Source: Clostridia bacterium (GTDB lineage: Bacteria; Bacillota; Clostridia; Oscillospirales; Acutalibacteraceae). Taken from it: 61,907 bases of DNA. The notes under the pieces are model-generated. The model made no database searches. It was given only the letters and a program-made list of their open reading frames with translations, and was not told the origin of the DNA. Made by a program: the position numbers and the translations under genes. This document shows positions 1 through 7,975 of this stretch, piece after piece; the first letter of the stretch is position 1, and every line of letters starts with the position of its first letter. The stretch spans positions 1 to 61,907 of the forward strand of contig CAAEIG010000154.1 in the NCBI GenBank assembly GCA_900755895.1, given 5' to 3'.

Positions 1-107
1 CCCACCCCCCCGTTTTGCCCGCCCCCCCCCGCCGCTGCCACCAACACGGTGCCCCTGCGGGCGGACATGGCGTCCAGCTGGCCGTCTGTCCATCGTTTTT
101 CAGCCAT
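1..107 (-). CDS. addA: ATP-dependent helicase/nuclease subunit A, 5' fragment
   Basis: The first ~35 codons of a minus-strand gene run off the left edge. The ATG (107-105) overlaps the addB stop by 8 bp, and the peptide begins MAEKRWTDGQLDAMSARRGT followed by VLVAAA, the usual AddA N-terminus just ahead of the Walker A loop. AddA is the UvrD-type helicase plus nuclease subunit of the Firmicutes AddAB double-strand-break repair enzyme. The Walker A residues themselves cannot be read: bases 1-35 are runs of C broken by single other bases, giving GGGGQNGGV where GSGKTAVLV is expected. I take that as sequencing error at a contig end, not as a real mutation. Confidence 0.8.
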   Translation of the reverse strand, partial: MAEKRWTDGQLDAMSARRGTVLVAAAGGGGQNGGV

Positions 108-3100
108 TGGGATTCTCTCCTTTCTCCAAGGCCCGCTCCATCCGGATCAGGGCGTCGCCCTCCTTGGTGCTGTCCCGCTCCACGTCCTTGGGACCGTACT
201 CCCTGCCGCACACCGCTCCGTAGGGGCAATAGGAACAGGGTTCTTGATTTTTTCGGGAGGGCACCGCCTGCACCCGCCCGGCAGCCAGCTCCTCGGCCAT
301 GGTGGCAATGAGCCGCTTGGAATAGTTGAGCACCGTGGCAAGCTCCTCGCTGGTGACCACGGAACTGGAGGCCGTAAATCCGCCGTCCTTTTTCAGCTCC
401 GCCGGGATGAACCGCCCTCGGATCCCGGCTTCCATGGCCTGGGCCACCTCCTGGTCGCTGAGGACCAGACCGTTCATCTTCAACTCGGCTTCTGCCGCTT
501 TTTGGATGTCCTCATCGGACTCCTCCCGGCCTGCGGACACCGTGGGCTCCACAGAGGGCATATACAGCACCCCTGCTGGAAGGGCTTCTCCCTCCTCCAC
601 AAGAGCGGCCAGATACACCAGCATCTGCATATTCAGCCCCCACAGCACGTCCCGCAGGTGGAATTTCTTCCGCCCGGTCTTGTAGTCGATCACCCGCACA
701 TAGCGCCGTCCATCAGCAGCCGTATACAGGTCCACCCGGTCGATGCTGCCAGTCACGGTGACCTCCCCGTTTTTGGTGGGGATCCGCAAGGGTGGGGCAT
801 CCTGTCCCCAGCCCAGCCGCCACTCCAGGTGCTCCGGTTCAAACTGGCTTTGGGCCAGCTCTTCCTCCACCCGGCGGACCAGTTTTACTGCAGACTCCGA
901 CAGCCGCTCCAGTTTATACCGCTCCCGGGCGGTGAGCAGTTCCATGCCGCCCAGGTCCTCTTGAGCGTACTTTTGCACCAGCTCCCGGACGCGGTGGGGC
1001 AGCTCCTCCTCGCTCCACTGCTGCCGCTCCTCCCGCGGCACCTGGAACACCTGCTGGAACAGGTAGTGCATCAATGTGCCATACTGGAGGGCGTCCACCT
1101 CTGCGGGACGGCGCTCTTTGGCCCCCAGTCCATAGCGGCAGAAATACTGGAACGGGCATTGGTAATACTTCTCCACCTGGGAGGGGGACAATGTCAATCT
1201 ATCTCCAAACAGCTCCCGGGCCAGGGCAGGATCCTTCACCCGTTCCTCCCGGCTGCCCGAGGCCCGCTCCAGAGCCTCCAGCCGCCCCTGATAGGCAGGG
1301 TCCCCTGCAAACAGGGCCCGCAGCGCCGCCGCTTCTCCGTCCTCATCGGTGAAGCGGGCGGGCCTACGAGAAAAGGCCGCCTCTTTGGTGTTGGCGAAAA
1401 AGTGGTCCGGCAGATCCCGCTGGGGCTTCACCGTGGGGAAGATCCCCAGCAGGGAAGTCACCAAGCCGCTGGGGGACTTCTCCTCCCCATCGGCGGTGCC
1501 CGCCCAGCTGACGTACAGCCGCTCTGAGGGGGCACAGGCCACCGAGTAGGCCAGGTACCGCTCCTCCATGGCTTTCAGTTCCAGAGGGTCCCCCAGAGGC
1601 AGATTCCGGCGGATCAGCTCCCGCCGTTCCGCATCGGAAAACACCCCACTGGACCGGGGATTCAAGGGAAACTCCCCCTGGGCCACGCCCAGCAGGAACA
1701 CCGCCCGGGGCGAGGACTGGCGGACCTGCTCCGGCGTGCCAAAGAGCACCTGGTCTACCGTCTGGGGAATCTCTGACACATCCTCCCCGGCTACCACCTC
1801 CCGCAGCAGCTGACCGTACCGCTCTCGCGTGATGGGTTTCTCGCCTAGGATGGCCCGCATCTGGTCCAGGATCTCCATGAGCAGATCCCACACCCGCAGC
1901 TGCTTTTGAGCAAGACCCGGTTCCCCGGCCTCCTCCAAGGAACGGCAATAGGCGGGCAGCGTCTCCTCCAACCCAAAGGCGGTCAGCAGCAAATACACCC
2001 CCTGGGACAGCTGGGCGCCCGTGGCATGGGACGTCCTGGCGGAAAAGCGCTCCAGTGGCTCCATCAGCCTCCGGCGCAGCACGTTGAGGCGCTCTAGCTC
2101 CTGGGAGTCCTCCTGGGTCAGCTCCTGACCGAATCCCCGGGGATGACGCACAAACTCCCGGCGCCAATCCTGACCGGTCAGCCTCCACAGATAGGCATAG
2201 TTTTCCAGAGCAGAGATTTCTTCTGTGGAAAACCCGGACACGCCGGTCTTCAGCAGCTCCAACAGGCTTTCCGTCTGATAGCCCGACTGCACCGCTTGAA
2301 ACGCGCCCAGCACAAACCGGGTCACAGGCTCCCCGTCCACCCTGTCCGGCTGGGACACAAAGCAGGGAATGTCCCGCTTTTTCAGGGAGGCGTCCAAACA
2401 TCCGGCGTACCGCTCGGGACTGCGGCAAATGATGGAGATTTCCCGGTAGCGGTAGCCTTCCTCCGTCACCAGCCGGCGGATCTCCGCAGCGGCGTACTCC
2501 GCCTCCTCATAGGTATCCCGGGCCGCAAACACGGCGATCCCTTCCCCGTCCTCCGAGGTCATGGGCGCGCTGGTGGAAAACAGCTGGGCCTCCATCAATT
2601 TCAAATTCTCATTGCGGAAACGGGGCGCTCCCGTGAGCATCACCGGCGGCAGCACCTCCACACCGTTTTCCTTAGCTGCCGCAGACAGCCGGGCCCGAGT
2701 GCGGTCCACCAGGGCGAACAGCCCTGTGCCCGACCGGTCCAGGCCGTCGGTACACAGGGCCACCACCACTTGGTCCGCCTTTTGCAGAATCCTGGTGAGC
2801 ACTGCCAGCTCCTGGGCGGTAAAGCCTTCGAAGGAATCCACCGCCACGGTGCATCCCCGGAAAAACGTGCTGCTCTCCAAAGCCTGGGCCAGACGGGTCA
2901 GGTCGTCCCGGGAGTCCAGGTAGGAGGTCTCCACCAGGGCATTGTATGTATCGTAGAGCAGGGAAAGCTCCGAGAGCTTCTTGCCCAGGCCGGTGGATCC
3001 CAGCTCCCGGGAGGCCTGCTGCAGATCCCCCGGCGCGATACCGCAGAGCTTCATCTCGCTGACCGCAGTGAGCATCACGTCCGTGATCCTGCCGCCCTTG

Positions 3101-3432
3101 GCTGCGGAGGCGTACACCTCCAACCGGTCCTGACAGGCCTCAATGGCTGAGGCCATGAGGATCCGCCTGCCGCCATCGCTGAGCCGCCGCCCCACAGCGC
3201 CTCCTTCCCGGCGAAATACCGCCTCTGCCAGCCTGGTGAAACTGTACACCGGAATGGCGTTGCCCCGCACCGGACCTGCCAGGCGCAACATAGCTTTCTC
3301 CGTCTCAAAGGTGTACTGCTCGGGCACGATCATCACCGTGCCGCCTTGGCCCGCCAAGCTCCTGTCCGCCAGCATCCGGCGCAGATATTCCGTCTTGCCG
3401 CTGCCGGCCCTTCCCATGACAAACTGCAGCAT
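100..3432 (-). CDS. addB: ATP-dependent nuclease subunit B
   Basis: A 1110-residue AddB, the partner of AddA in processing double-strand breaks to Chi. The start is placed at MLQFVMGRAGSGKTEYLRRM, which has an AGAGGAG ribosome site; an in-frame ORF extends 39 codons further upstream but covers the intergenic region. Residues 7-14 form a Walker A loop (GRAGSGKT). The C-terminal third holds a RecB-type nuclease domain with VIDYKTGR. One cysteine of SPSQVEKYYQCPFQYF and three in the C-terminal CSYCPYGAVCG fit the AddB iron-sulfur staple. The gene overlaps addA downstream and lies 83 bp after spoIIR. Confidence 0.96.
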   Translation of the reverse strand: MLQFVMGRAGSGKTEYLRRMLADRSLAGQGGTVMIVPEQYTFETEKAMLRLAGPVRGNAIPVYSFTRLAEAVFRREGGAVGRRLSDGGRRILMASAIEACQDRLEVYASAAKGGRITDVMLTAVSEMKLCGIAPGDLQQASRELGSTGLGKKLSELSLLYDTYNALVETSYLDSRDDLTRLAQALESSTFFRGCTVAVDSFEGFTAQELAVLTRILQKADQVVVALCTDGLDRSGTGLFALVDRTRARLSAAAKENGVEVLPPVMLTGAPRFRNENLKLMEAQLFSTSAPMTSEDGEGIAVFAARDTYEEAEYAAAEIRRLVTEEGYRYREISIICRSPERYAGCLDASLKKRDIPCFVSQPDRVDGEPVTRFVLGAFQAVQSGYQTESLLELLKTGVSGFSTEEISALENYAYLWRLTGQDWRREFVRHPRGFGQELTQEDSQELERLNVLRRRLMEPLERFSARTSHATGAQLSQGVYLLLTAFGLEETLPAYCRSLEEAGEPGLAQKQLRVWDLLMEILDQMRAILGEKPITRERYGQLLREVVAGEDVSEIPQTVDQVLFGTPEQVRQSSPRAVFLLGVAQGEFPLNPRSSGVFSDAERRELIRRNLPLGDPLELKAMEERYLAYSVACAPSERLYVSWAGTADGEEKSPSGLVTSLLGIFPTVKPQRDLPDHFFANTKEAAFSRRPARFTDEDGEAAALRALFAGDPAYQGRLEALERASGSREERVKDPALARELFGDRLTLSPSQVEKYYQCPFQYFCRYGLGAKERRPAEVDALQYGTLMHYLFQQVFQVPREERQQWSEEELPHRVRELVQKYAQEDLGGMELLTARERYKLERLSESAVKLVRRVEEELAQSQFEPEHLEWRLGWGQDAPPLRIPTKNGEVTVTGSIDRVDLYTAADGRRYVRVIDYKTGRKKFHLRDVLWGLNMQMLVYLAALVEEGEALPAGVLYMPSVEPTVSAGREESDEDIQKAAEAELKMNGLVLSDQEVAQAMEAGIRGRFIPAELKKDGGFTASSSVVTSEELATVLNYSKRLIATMAEELAAGRVQAVPSRKNQEPCSYCPYGAVCGREYGPKDVERDSTKEGDALIRMERALEKGENPNG

Positions 3433-3484
3433 TTCCCCGCTCCTCTCTCCCGGGCTTACTCCGGATTCTTTGACTGTGGGTACC

Positions 3485-3493
3485 AGTATACCA
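3485..3493 (-). promoter_or_regulatory. Possible extended -10 promoter for addB
   Basis: On the minus strand TGG-TATACT gives an extended -10 about 50 bp before the addB start. No good -35 is visible (the position is T-rich), so addB may also be read through from spoIIR. Confidence 0.4.
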
Positions 3494-3515
3494 CAGCCCC
3501 TGGGAGAAAAAAAGC

Positions 3516-4139
3516 TCATCCCCGCAAAAGCTCCCGCAGCGCTTCCCACAGCTCCACCGCTTTCAGCTTGACCTCCACGCCATCCTGGGATTCCACCGCC
3601 TTTCGCTCCCCCTCGGGCAAGGTCATCAAGGCGCTCTCCTCATCGGCGGCAGGCAGACACAGGCTGGGAAACACCACACACCACCAGTTTTTTCCCTCTC
3701 CCTCCCCCAGGGTGATCCGCAAAGTCCGGTACCGTCCTGCCGGAAACCGAAAATTTCCATAGTCCCGGGTGGGGAAGTACATCTCGGTCAGCTGAGCCCC
3801 TGCCGAATAGGACATCCCCTGCTCTGCCAACGTGTCTCGGGCTGCCTGAGTGATGGACTGCAAATGGGTACACAGCTGAGAACTGGCCTCCTCCATGGTG
3901 GATGCGTCCCCGTACCACTTGGCTGCCTCCTCCAGCACAGCGTCCCGGACCAACAGCTTCACCGCCTGATCCTCTTCGGAGTCGGAATTGGCCACCACGT
4001 GCAGCCGCACCACATCTCGGGGCAGCTCCCCACAAGCAGCGGCAAAGGGCAGGAAGCTCCCCAGGGCCACCAACACAAAACCGCAAATCAACGCTTTGAC
4101 CATCAACTTTTTCCACAGGATCTCTCTTCCAACTGTCAC
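3516..4139 (-). CDS. spoIIR: Stage II sporulation protein R
   Basis: SpoIIR is the secreted forespore signal that triggers SpoIIGA to process pro-sigma-E in the mother cell. Family motifs are clear: RLHVVANSDSEEDQAVKLLV, VRDAV, YFPTRDYGNFRFPAGRYRTL and GKNWWCVVFPSLCLP. A hydrophobic segment (ALICGFVLVALGSFLPFAAA) near the N-terminus serves as signal peptide. The start is uncertain: I chose GTG at 4139 because GGAAAGGA lies 11 nt upstream; ATG at 4103 gives a more typical short signal peptide but has no ribosome site. The gene shows that the organism makes endospores. Confidence 0.92.
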   Translation of the reverse strand: MTVGREILWKKLMVKALICGFVLVALGSFLPFAAACGELPRDVVRLHVVANSDSEEDQAVKLLVRDAVLEEAAKWYGDASTMEEASSQLCTHLQSITQAARDTLAEQGMSYSAGAQLTEMYFPTRDYGNFRFPAGRYRTLRITLGEGEGKNWWCVVFPSLCLPAADEESALMTLPEGERKAVESQDGVEVKLKAVELWEALRELLRG

Positions 4140-4171
4140 AGCAATCGCCGTCCTTTCCAATTTCTGGAAGG

Positions 4172-4200
4172 AGTATGGACCTGCCCATCCCCATTTATGC
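4172..4200 (-). promoter_or_regulatory. Possible forespore sigma (SigF/SigG-like) promoter of spoIIR
   Basis: The minus strand reads GCATA, an 18-nt spacer, then CATACT, resembling the forespore consensus GYATR ... CATnnTA. It sits just upstream of the GGAAAGGA ribosome site of spoIIR, which is forespore-transcribed in Bacillus. The match is partial. Confidence 0.4.
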
Positions 4201-4215
4201 GCCATTGACAGGGAA

Positions 4216-4224
4216 TGCTATAAT
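4216..4224 (+). promoter_or_regulatory. Extended -10 promoter for the metal permease gene
   Basis: TGC-TATAAT is a perfect extended -10, 34 bp before the ATG at 4259. A TTGACA at 4205-4210 is only 8 bp away and cannot act as the -35 for it. Confidence 0.65.
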
Positions 4225-4258
4225 AAAACCACTAACACAGTTCTAGAAAGGTCACGAT

Positions 4259-5095
4259 ATGCTGGATATTCTTTTGGACGCTCTATTGGACACCCTGAAA
4301 ACACTGCCCTTCCTCTTTGGGGCCTATCTGCTCATCGAGTTCTTGGAGCATCGGGCCAGCGAGAAACTCACCGGGGCTCTGCAAAAGCTGGGGCCCTTCG
4401 GTCCTGCGGGAGGCGCCCTGTTGGGCTTGGTTCCCCAATGCGGATTCTCTGTGGCAGCGGCCAACTTTTACGCTGGACGGCTCATCACCCCCGGCACGCT
4501 GATCGCCGTATTCCTGGCCACCAGCGATGAAGCTCTGCCCATTCTCATCTCCCAGCCCGGCGCCCTGCCGGACCTGCTGGTGCTTTTAGGGGTGAAACTG
4601 GTCTCCGGTGCAGTCTTCGGCATTGCCACCGATCTTCTCTGGAAACACCTGCCCCACCATGCGGAACCTCCCTTTACCGATCTGTGCAAGGACTGCGGCT
4701 GCGAGGATCACGGCATCTTCCGCTCCGCATTGGTACACACCTTTAAAATTGCACTGTTCCTGCTGGTTATCAATTTGGTGCTGGGGGGAGCCATCCACTT
4801 TGTGGGAGAGGAACGCATCTCGCAGATTCTGCTCTCCGGCAGCGTCCTGCAAACTTTTGTAGCTGCCCTCATCGGGTTCCTGCCCAACTGCGCCTCCTCG
4901 GTGATCCTCACCGAGCTGTATCTCTCCGGCTCCCTGTCCTTTGGCGCGGCTGTGGCCGGACTGTGCACCGGCGCAGGCGTGGGCTTGGCCGTTCTGTTCA
5001 AGTACAACCGGCATCTCAAGGAAAATCTGCTGCTCACTGGGATTCTCTACGTCTGTGCAGTGGTCACCGGACTTCTGTGCGGCGTATTGGGTTGA
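4259..5095 (+). CDS. Putative heavy-metal/arsenic efflux permease (ArsP_2 family)
   Basis: A 278-residue protein of about ten membrane segments with the two-fold repeat of the ArsP_2-type permeases: GALLGLVPQCGFSVAAANFY in the first half and GFLPNCASSVILTELY in the second. Family members are labelled putative arsenic, heavy-metal or manganese transporters; the substrate here cannot be read. The central cytoplasmic loop carries CKDCGCEDH, a CxxCxC-xx-H cluster that could bind a metal. The ribosome site is GAAAGGT. The gene is followed by a two-component system 60 bp downstream, which may or may not control it. Confidence 0.75.
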   Translation: MLDILLDALLDTLKTLPFLFGAYLLIEFLEHRASEKLTGALQKLGPFGPAGGALLGLVPQCGFSVAAANFYAGRLITPGTLIAVFLATSDEALPILISQPGALPDLLVLLGVKLVSGAVFGIATDLLWKHLPHHAEPPFTDLCKDCGCEDHGIFRSALVHTFKIALFLLVINLVLGGAIHFVGEERISQILLSGSVLQTFVAALIGFLPNCASSVILTELYLSGSLSFGAAVAGLCTGAGVGLAVLFKYNRHLKENLLLTGILYVCAVVTGLLCGVLG

Positions 5096-5155
5096 TCTAG
5101 AGAAAAAGTTGATACTCCCGGGGTATGCTTGTCCCATGAAAAAGGAGTGATGGTT

Positions 5156-5827
5156 ATGGCTTACAAAATCTTGGTGGTCGATGACGAGGCTGATATCGTG
5201 CAGCTGCTCACTGACCTTTTCCAGCGCAGAGGGTATCAGGTGCTGGCCGCTCACAATGGACAGGAGGCTATGGCACTCTGCTCTCAGAAGCCGGATTTGA
5301 TCCTGCTGGACGTCAATATGCCCGACACCGACGGCTTTACCCTGTGCCAGCAAATCCGGGATTTTGTCAACTGCCCCATCCTCTTCCTCACCGCCCGCAT
5401 CGAGGATGCCGACAAGGTCATGGGCTTTGCCGCCGGCGGTGACGATTACATTTTGAAGCCCTTCTCCTCCCAGGAGCTGCTGGCCCGGGTAGGCGCTCAC
5501 CTCCGCCGGGAGGAGCGGCGCCAGGGCCAGGCCCAGGTGAAGTTTCAACAAGGGCTTGTGATAGATTACGGCTCCCGGTGCGTCTATCAGGACGGGGAAC
5601 CTGTGCACCTGGCCAAAAAAGAATTTGACATCGTCCAGCTGCTGTCCATGCATCCCTCCCAGGTGTTCGACCGGGAACGGATTTACGAATCCGTGTGGGG
5701 CTGGGACAGCGAGGGCGACAGCTCTGTGGTGGCTGAGCACATCCGCCGCGTCCGAGCGAAATTTGCGGCAGCCGGCTGCGGCGAACGCATTGTCACAGTT
5801 TGGGGTGTGGGCTACAAATGGCAATAA
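5156..5827 (+). CDS. OmpR/PhoB-family response regulator
   Basis: A 223-residue DNA-binding response regulator. The receiver domain (1-115) has the acidic pair D9-D10, phospho-acceptor D52 (LLDVNMPDTDG), T79 and K101 (ILKPF). The C-terminal winged helix (about 125-223) ends VTVWGVGYKW, typical of the OmpR/VanR group. The ATG at 5156 is preferred because AAAGGAG lies 8 nt upstream; two nearer starts would be too close. It overlaps the kinase gene by 10 bp, so the pair is translationally coupled. No target gene is evident next to it. Confidence 0.95.
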   Translation: MAYKILVVDDEADIVQLLTDLFQRRGYQVLAAHNGQEAMALCSQKPDLILLDVNMPDTDGFTLCQQIRDFVNCPILFLTARIEDADKVMGFAAGGDDYILKPFSSQELLARVGAHLRREERRQGQAQVKFQQGLVIDYGSRCVYQDGEPVHLAKKEFDIVQLLSMHPSQVFDRERIYESVWGWDSEGDSSVVAEHIRRVRAKFAAAGCGERIVTVWGVGYKWQ

Positions 5828-7140
5828 ACATCAAGAAGTTCCTAAAGGATGACGATGAACCCAACAAGACCCCCTGGCACAAACGGATATCCCTGCGGTT
5901 AGCGCTGATAATCACCACCGTTTTGTGCACGGTGGCCGCCTTCACTCTGACCCTATTGGAAACCATCGCTTTCGAACAAGCTAGGGACGCCCTATATTAC
6001 AAGTACATCACTCCCTACTATGCCACCGAGTCCCCCGACGGGGAATCCTACTATGTGGTTTCTGAGGACGGCAAAACGCTCTACATACAAAGCTCCATGC
6101 CCTATGCCTACGTGGATCCGGATACCGGTGAGATCTACCCCATGGAGACCACCAATCCGGCACAATTCATCCCGGCAGGACCCCTGCGGTTCTTTTACGC
6201 CAACCTGGGCGAAATCGCGGTGTTCACCATCACCGCCACAGTGCTGCTGGCCTTTATTGCCGATGCCTGGTGGTTTTATCACTGGAAGCTCAAACGCCCC
6301 CTGGCGCTCTTAGACACGGCCTCTCATAAAATTGCCCAGAACAACTTGGACTTCCATGTGAACTCCCCCAGTGGCGACGAATTGGGCATGCTGTGCCAGT
6401 CCTTCGAGACTATGCGGGCCTCCGTGGAGGAAAACAACCGATCTCTCTGGGCTGCGGTAGAAGAACGGAAACGGCTCAATGCCGCCTTTTCTCACGATCT
6501 GCGTACGCCCTTGACGGTGCTTCAGGGCTACAGTGATTTCCTGCTGGAGACACTTCCTTCGGGGGACTTGTCCCCCGAAAAAACGGTGGAAACTGTTTTG
6601 ACCATGCAGCGAAGCCTCACCCGCCTGCAGCGGTATGTGGAAAGCATGAACTCCCTGCAACGGCTGGGGGACTTAAAGCCCCAAAAAAGTGCTGTCCCCT
6701 TTTCCTCCCTGTGTACTCAGTTGAAAGAGACCGGAGAAATTCTCTGGGGAGATCACACATTTTCCTTGGAATCCCACGGAGAAGAGACCACATTTTTGGA
6801 CAGTGAATTGCTGTTTCAAGTCTATGAAAACCTGCTGTCCAACGCAACACGTTATGCCAAAGAGAACATCTGGGCAACTGTGGAGACAGACGGTGTTTAT
6901 CTCACATTGACGGTGCGGGACGATGGTCCTGGCTTTCCTCCCAGTGCGCTGAAACGCGCCATGGACCCCTATTACCGGGCAGATAAGAGCACCTCTCTGG
7001 AAGGCGAAATGCACTTTGGCTTGGGACTTTATCTGTGCCGCGTGCTGTGTCAAAAGCATGGAGGTTCCTTGCAGGTGGCTAACTCACCTCAGGGAGGAGC
7101 AGAAATCACTGCACGATTTTTCGTACAATTTAATTCATGA
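5818..7140 (+). CDS. Sensor histidine kinase, HAMP type
   Basis: A 440-residue membrane histidine kinase partnered with the upstream regulator. TM1 (about 27-49) and TM2 (about 132-155) flank an ~80-residue external sensor loop rich in Tyr. These are followed by a HAMP linker, HisKA with phospho-acceptor H226 (AFSHDLRTPLTVLQGY), and an ATPase domain with N box NLLSNATRYA, DDGPGF and GLGLYLC boxes. The start is the ATG overlapping the response regulator stop (ATGGCAATAA). The ligand is unknown; the arrangement resembles VanS/BceS-size kinases but the long sensor loop is unlike BceS. Confidence 0.93.
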   Translation: MAINIKKFLKDDDEPNKTPWHKRISLRLALIITTVLCTVAAFTLTLLETIAFEQARDALYYKYITPYYATESPDGESYYVVSEDGKTLYIQSSMPYAYVDPDTGEIYPMETTNPAQFIPAGPLRFFYANLGEIAVFTITATVLLAFIADAWWFYHWKLKRPLALLDTASHKIAQNNLDFHVNSPSGDELGMLCQSFETMRASVEENNRSLWAAVEERKRLNAAFSHDLRTPLTVLQGYSDFLLETLPSGDLSPEKTVETVLTMQRSLTRLQRYVESMNSLQRLGDLKPQKSAVPFSSLCTQLKETGEILWGDHTFSLESHGEETTFLDSELLFQVYENLLSNATRYAKENIWATVETDGVYLTLTVRDDGPGFPPSALKRAMDPYYRADKSTSLEGEMHFGLGLYLCRVLCQKHGGSLQVANSPQGGAEITARFFVQFNS

Positions 7141-7151
7141 AAAGTAAAACC

Positions 7152-7178
7152 CCTGGGATTGCTCCCAGGGATTTTTTA
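7152..7178. terminator. Two-way intrinsic terminator
   Basis: CCCTGGGA-TTGC-TCCCAGGG followed by ATTTTTT. It ends the two-component operon and, read on the other strand (GTTTTACTTTT), the convergent SdpI-like gene. Confidence 0.85.
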
Positions 7179-7201
7179 TACCCGCTTTGATTATCCGCTT
7201 T

Positions 7202-7876
7202 TTAGGACTTTTCTTTCAAGCCCTCTCTTCGAGAATAGTACCAGGAACCCACTGCTGCAGCTGCCACAGAAAGGACAAAAACAGCGGTCACCCACGGGAA
7301 GGGCAACGCCAAGGAGGCCAGGCACAACAGCGCCGCACCCATAAACAGCTTCCCACCAAAACGCTGGCTTTTTTCCCAGACAGACACGCTCTGCATAGTC
7401 CATTTAGTGCGAACACCAAACCAGGCATTTTGCTTCACCTGGGGCATCACCGCTCCCAGAACCAGCAGCATAATGGCTATCACTGCAAACAGAATCCGAA
7501 GTCCGATCTCCGGGACCCCTTCCAAGTGTTCCATCTGAGCCCAGGAGGTGTACAAAAAGAAAAGCGTCATCACATTGAATACGGCCAAGCTCACGTTTCC
7601 GGCAATCACAAAAATCCGACTGCCCTGCTCCACCTCTTTCCGAGAAGAACGGCCTGATATCCAAGCTCCCAACAGCATGGCCACTCCAAATACCAGGGAA
7701 ATCCCCGGCAAAATGAAACTCTCATACTTGCTGCCCCAACGGTCCACCTCACCGGATATACCGTAATGGGCGGGAATGGTATCCGGTAATAACCAGAGCA
7801 CCGCCACTGTGGTTATCACCATCGGCAGCAGCGTCAAAATCCCGCAGACAGCTCCGGCAAACCCCAACTTTTTCAT
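7202..7876 (-). CDS. DUF1648/SdpI-family membrane protein
   Basis: A 224-residue protein with about six membrane helices. The N-terminal DUF1648 part has the signature LPDTIPAHYGISGEVDRWGS, and the C-terminal half has the SdpI signature NAWFGVRTKWTMQS with SVWEKSQRFGGKL. In Bacillus SdpI gives immunity to the SdpC toxin and sequesters the ArsR-type regulator SdpR. No ArsR-family gene or toxin gene is adjacent here, so an immunity role is only a family inference. It has the ribosome site GGAGGGGG and its own promoter. Confidence 0.85.
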   Translation of the reverse strand: MKKLGFAGAVCGILTLLPMVITTVAVLWLLPDTIPAHYGISGEVDRWGSKYESFILPGISLVFGVAMLLGAWISGRSSRKEVEQGSRIFVIAGNVSLAVFNVMTLFFLYTSWAQMEHLEGVPEIGLRILFAVIAIMLLVLGAVMPQVKQNAWFGVRTKWTMQSVSVWEKSQRFGGKLFMGAALLCLASLALPFPWVTAVFVLSVAAAAVGSWYYSRREGLKEKS

Positions 7877-7902
7877 GAAACTCCCCCTCCTTTGTTAGCT
7901 TC

Positions 7903-7931
7903 ATAGTACACCCAATAGGAGGGTATGTCAA
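7903..7931 (-). promoter_or_regulatory. Sigma-A promoter of the SdpI-like gene
   Basis: Minus-strand TTGACA, a 17-bp spacer, then TACTAT, 27 bp upstream of the start codon. Confidence 0.8.
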
Positions 7932-7943
7932 TTGAGAAAAAAG

Positions 7944-7974
7944 AAAGGCGCCAGGGTCTTCCCCCAGCGCCTTT
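7944..7974 (-). terminator. Intrinsic terminator after ispE
   Basis: A 13-bp stem (AAAGGCGC paired with GCGCCTTT, extended by two G-U pairs and three G-C pairs) followed on the minus strand by CTTTTTTC. It lies immediately after the ispE stop and before the SdpI-like promoter. Confidence 0.85.
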
Positions 7975-7975
7975 T

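Noticed and set aside
49..1527. Long plus-strand frames opposite addB (also opposite ispE, thrS, fakA-like, recG, atpD and atpA).
   Set aside because: GC-rich coding DNA yields long antisense open frames; these lack ribosome sites and protein-like composition, while the opposite strands encode conserved families.
4205..4210. TTGACA as -35 for the metal permease promoter.
   Set aside because: Only 8 bp separate it from TATAAT; spacing is impossible for sigma-A. The extended -10 explains the promoter better.
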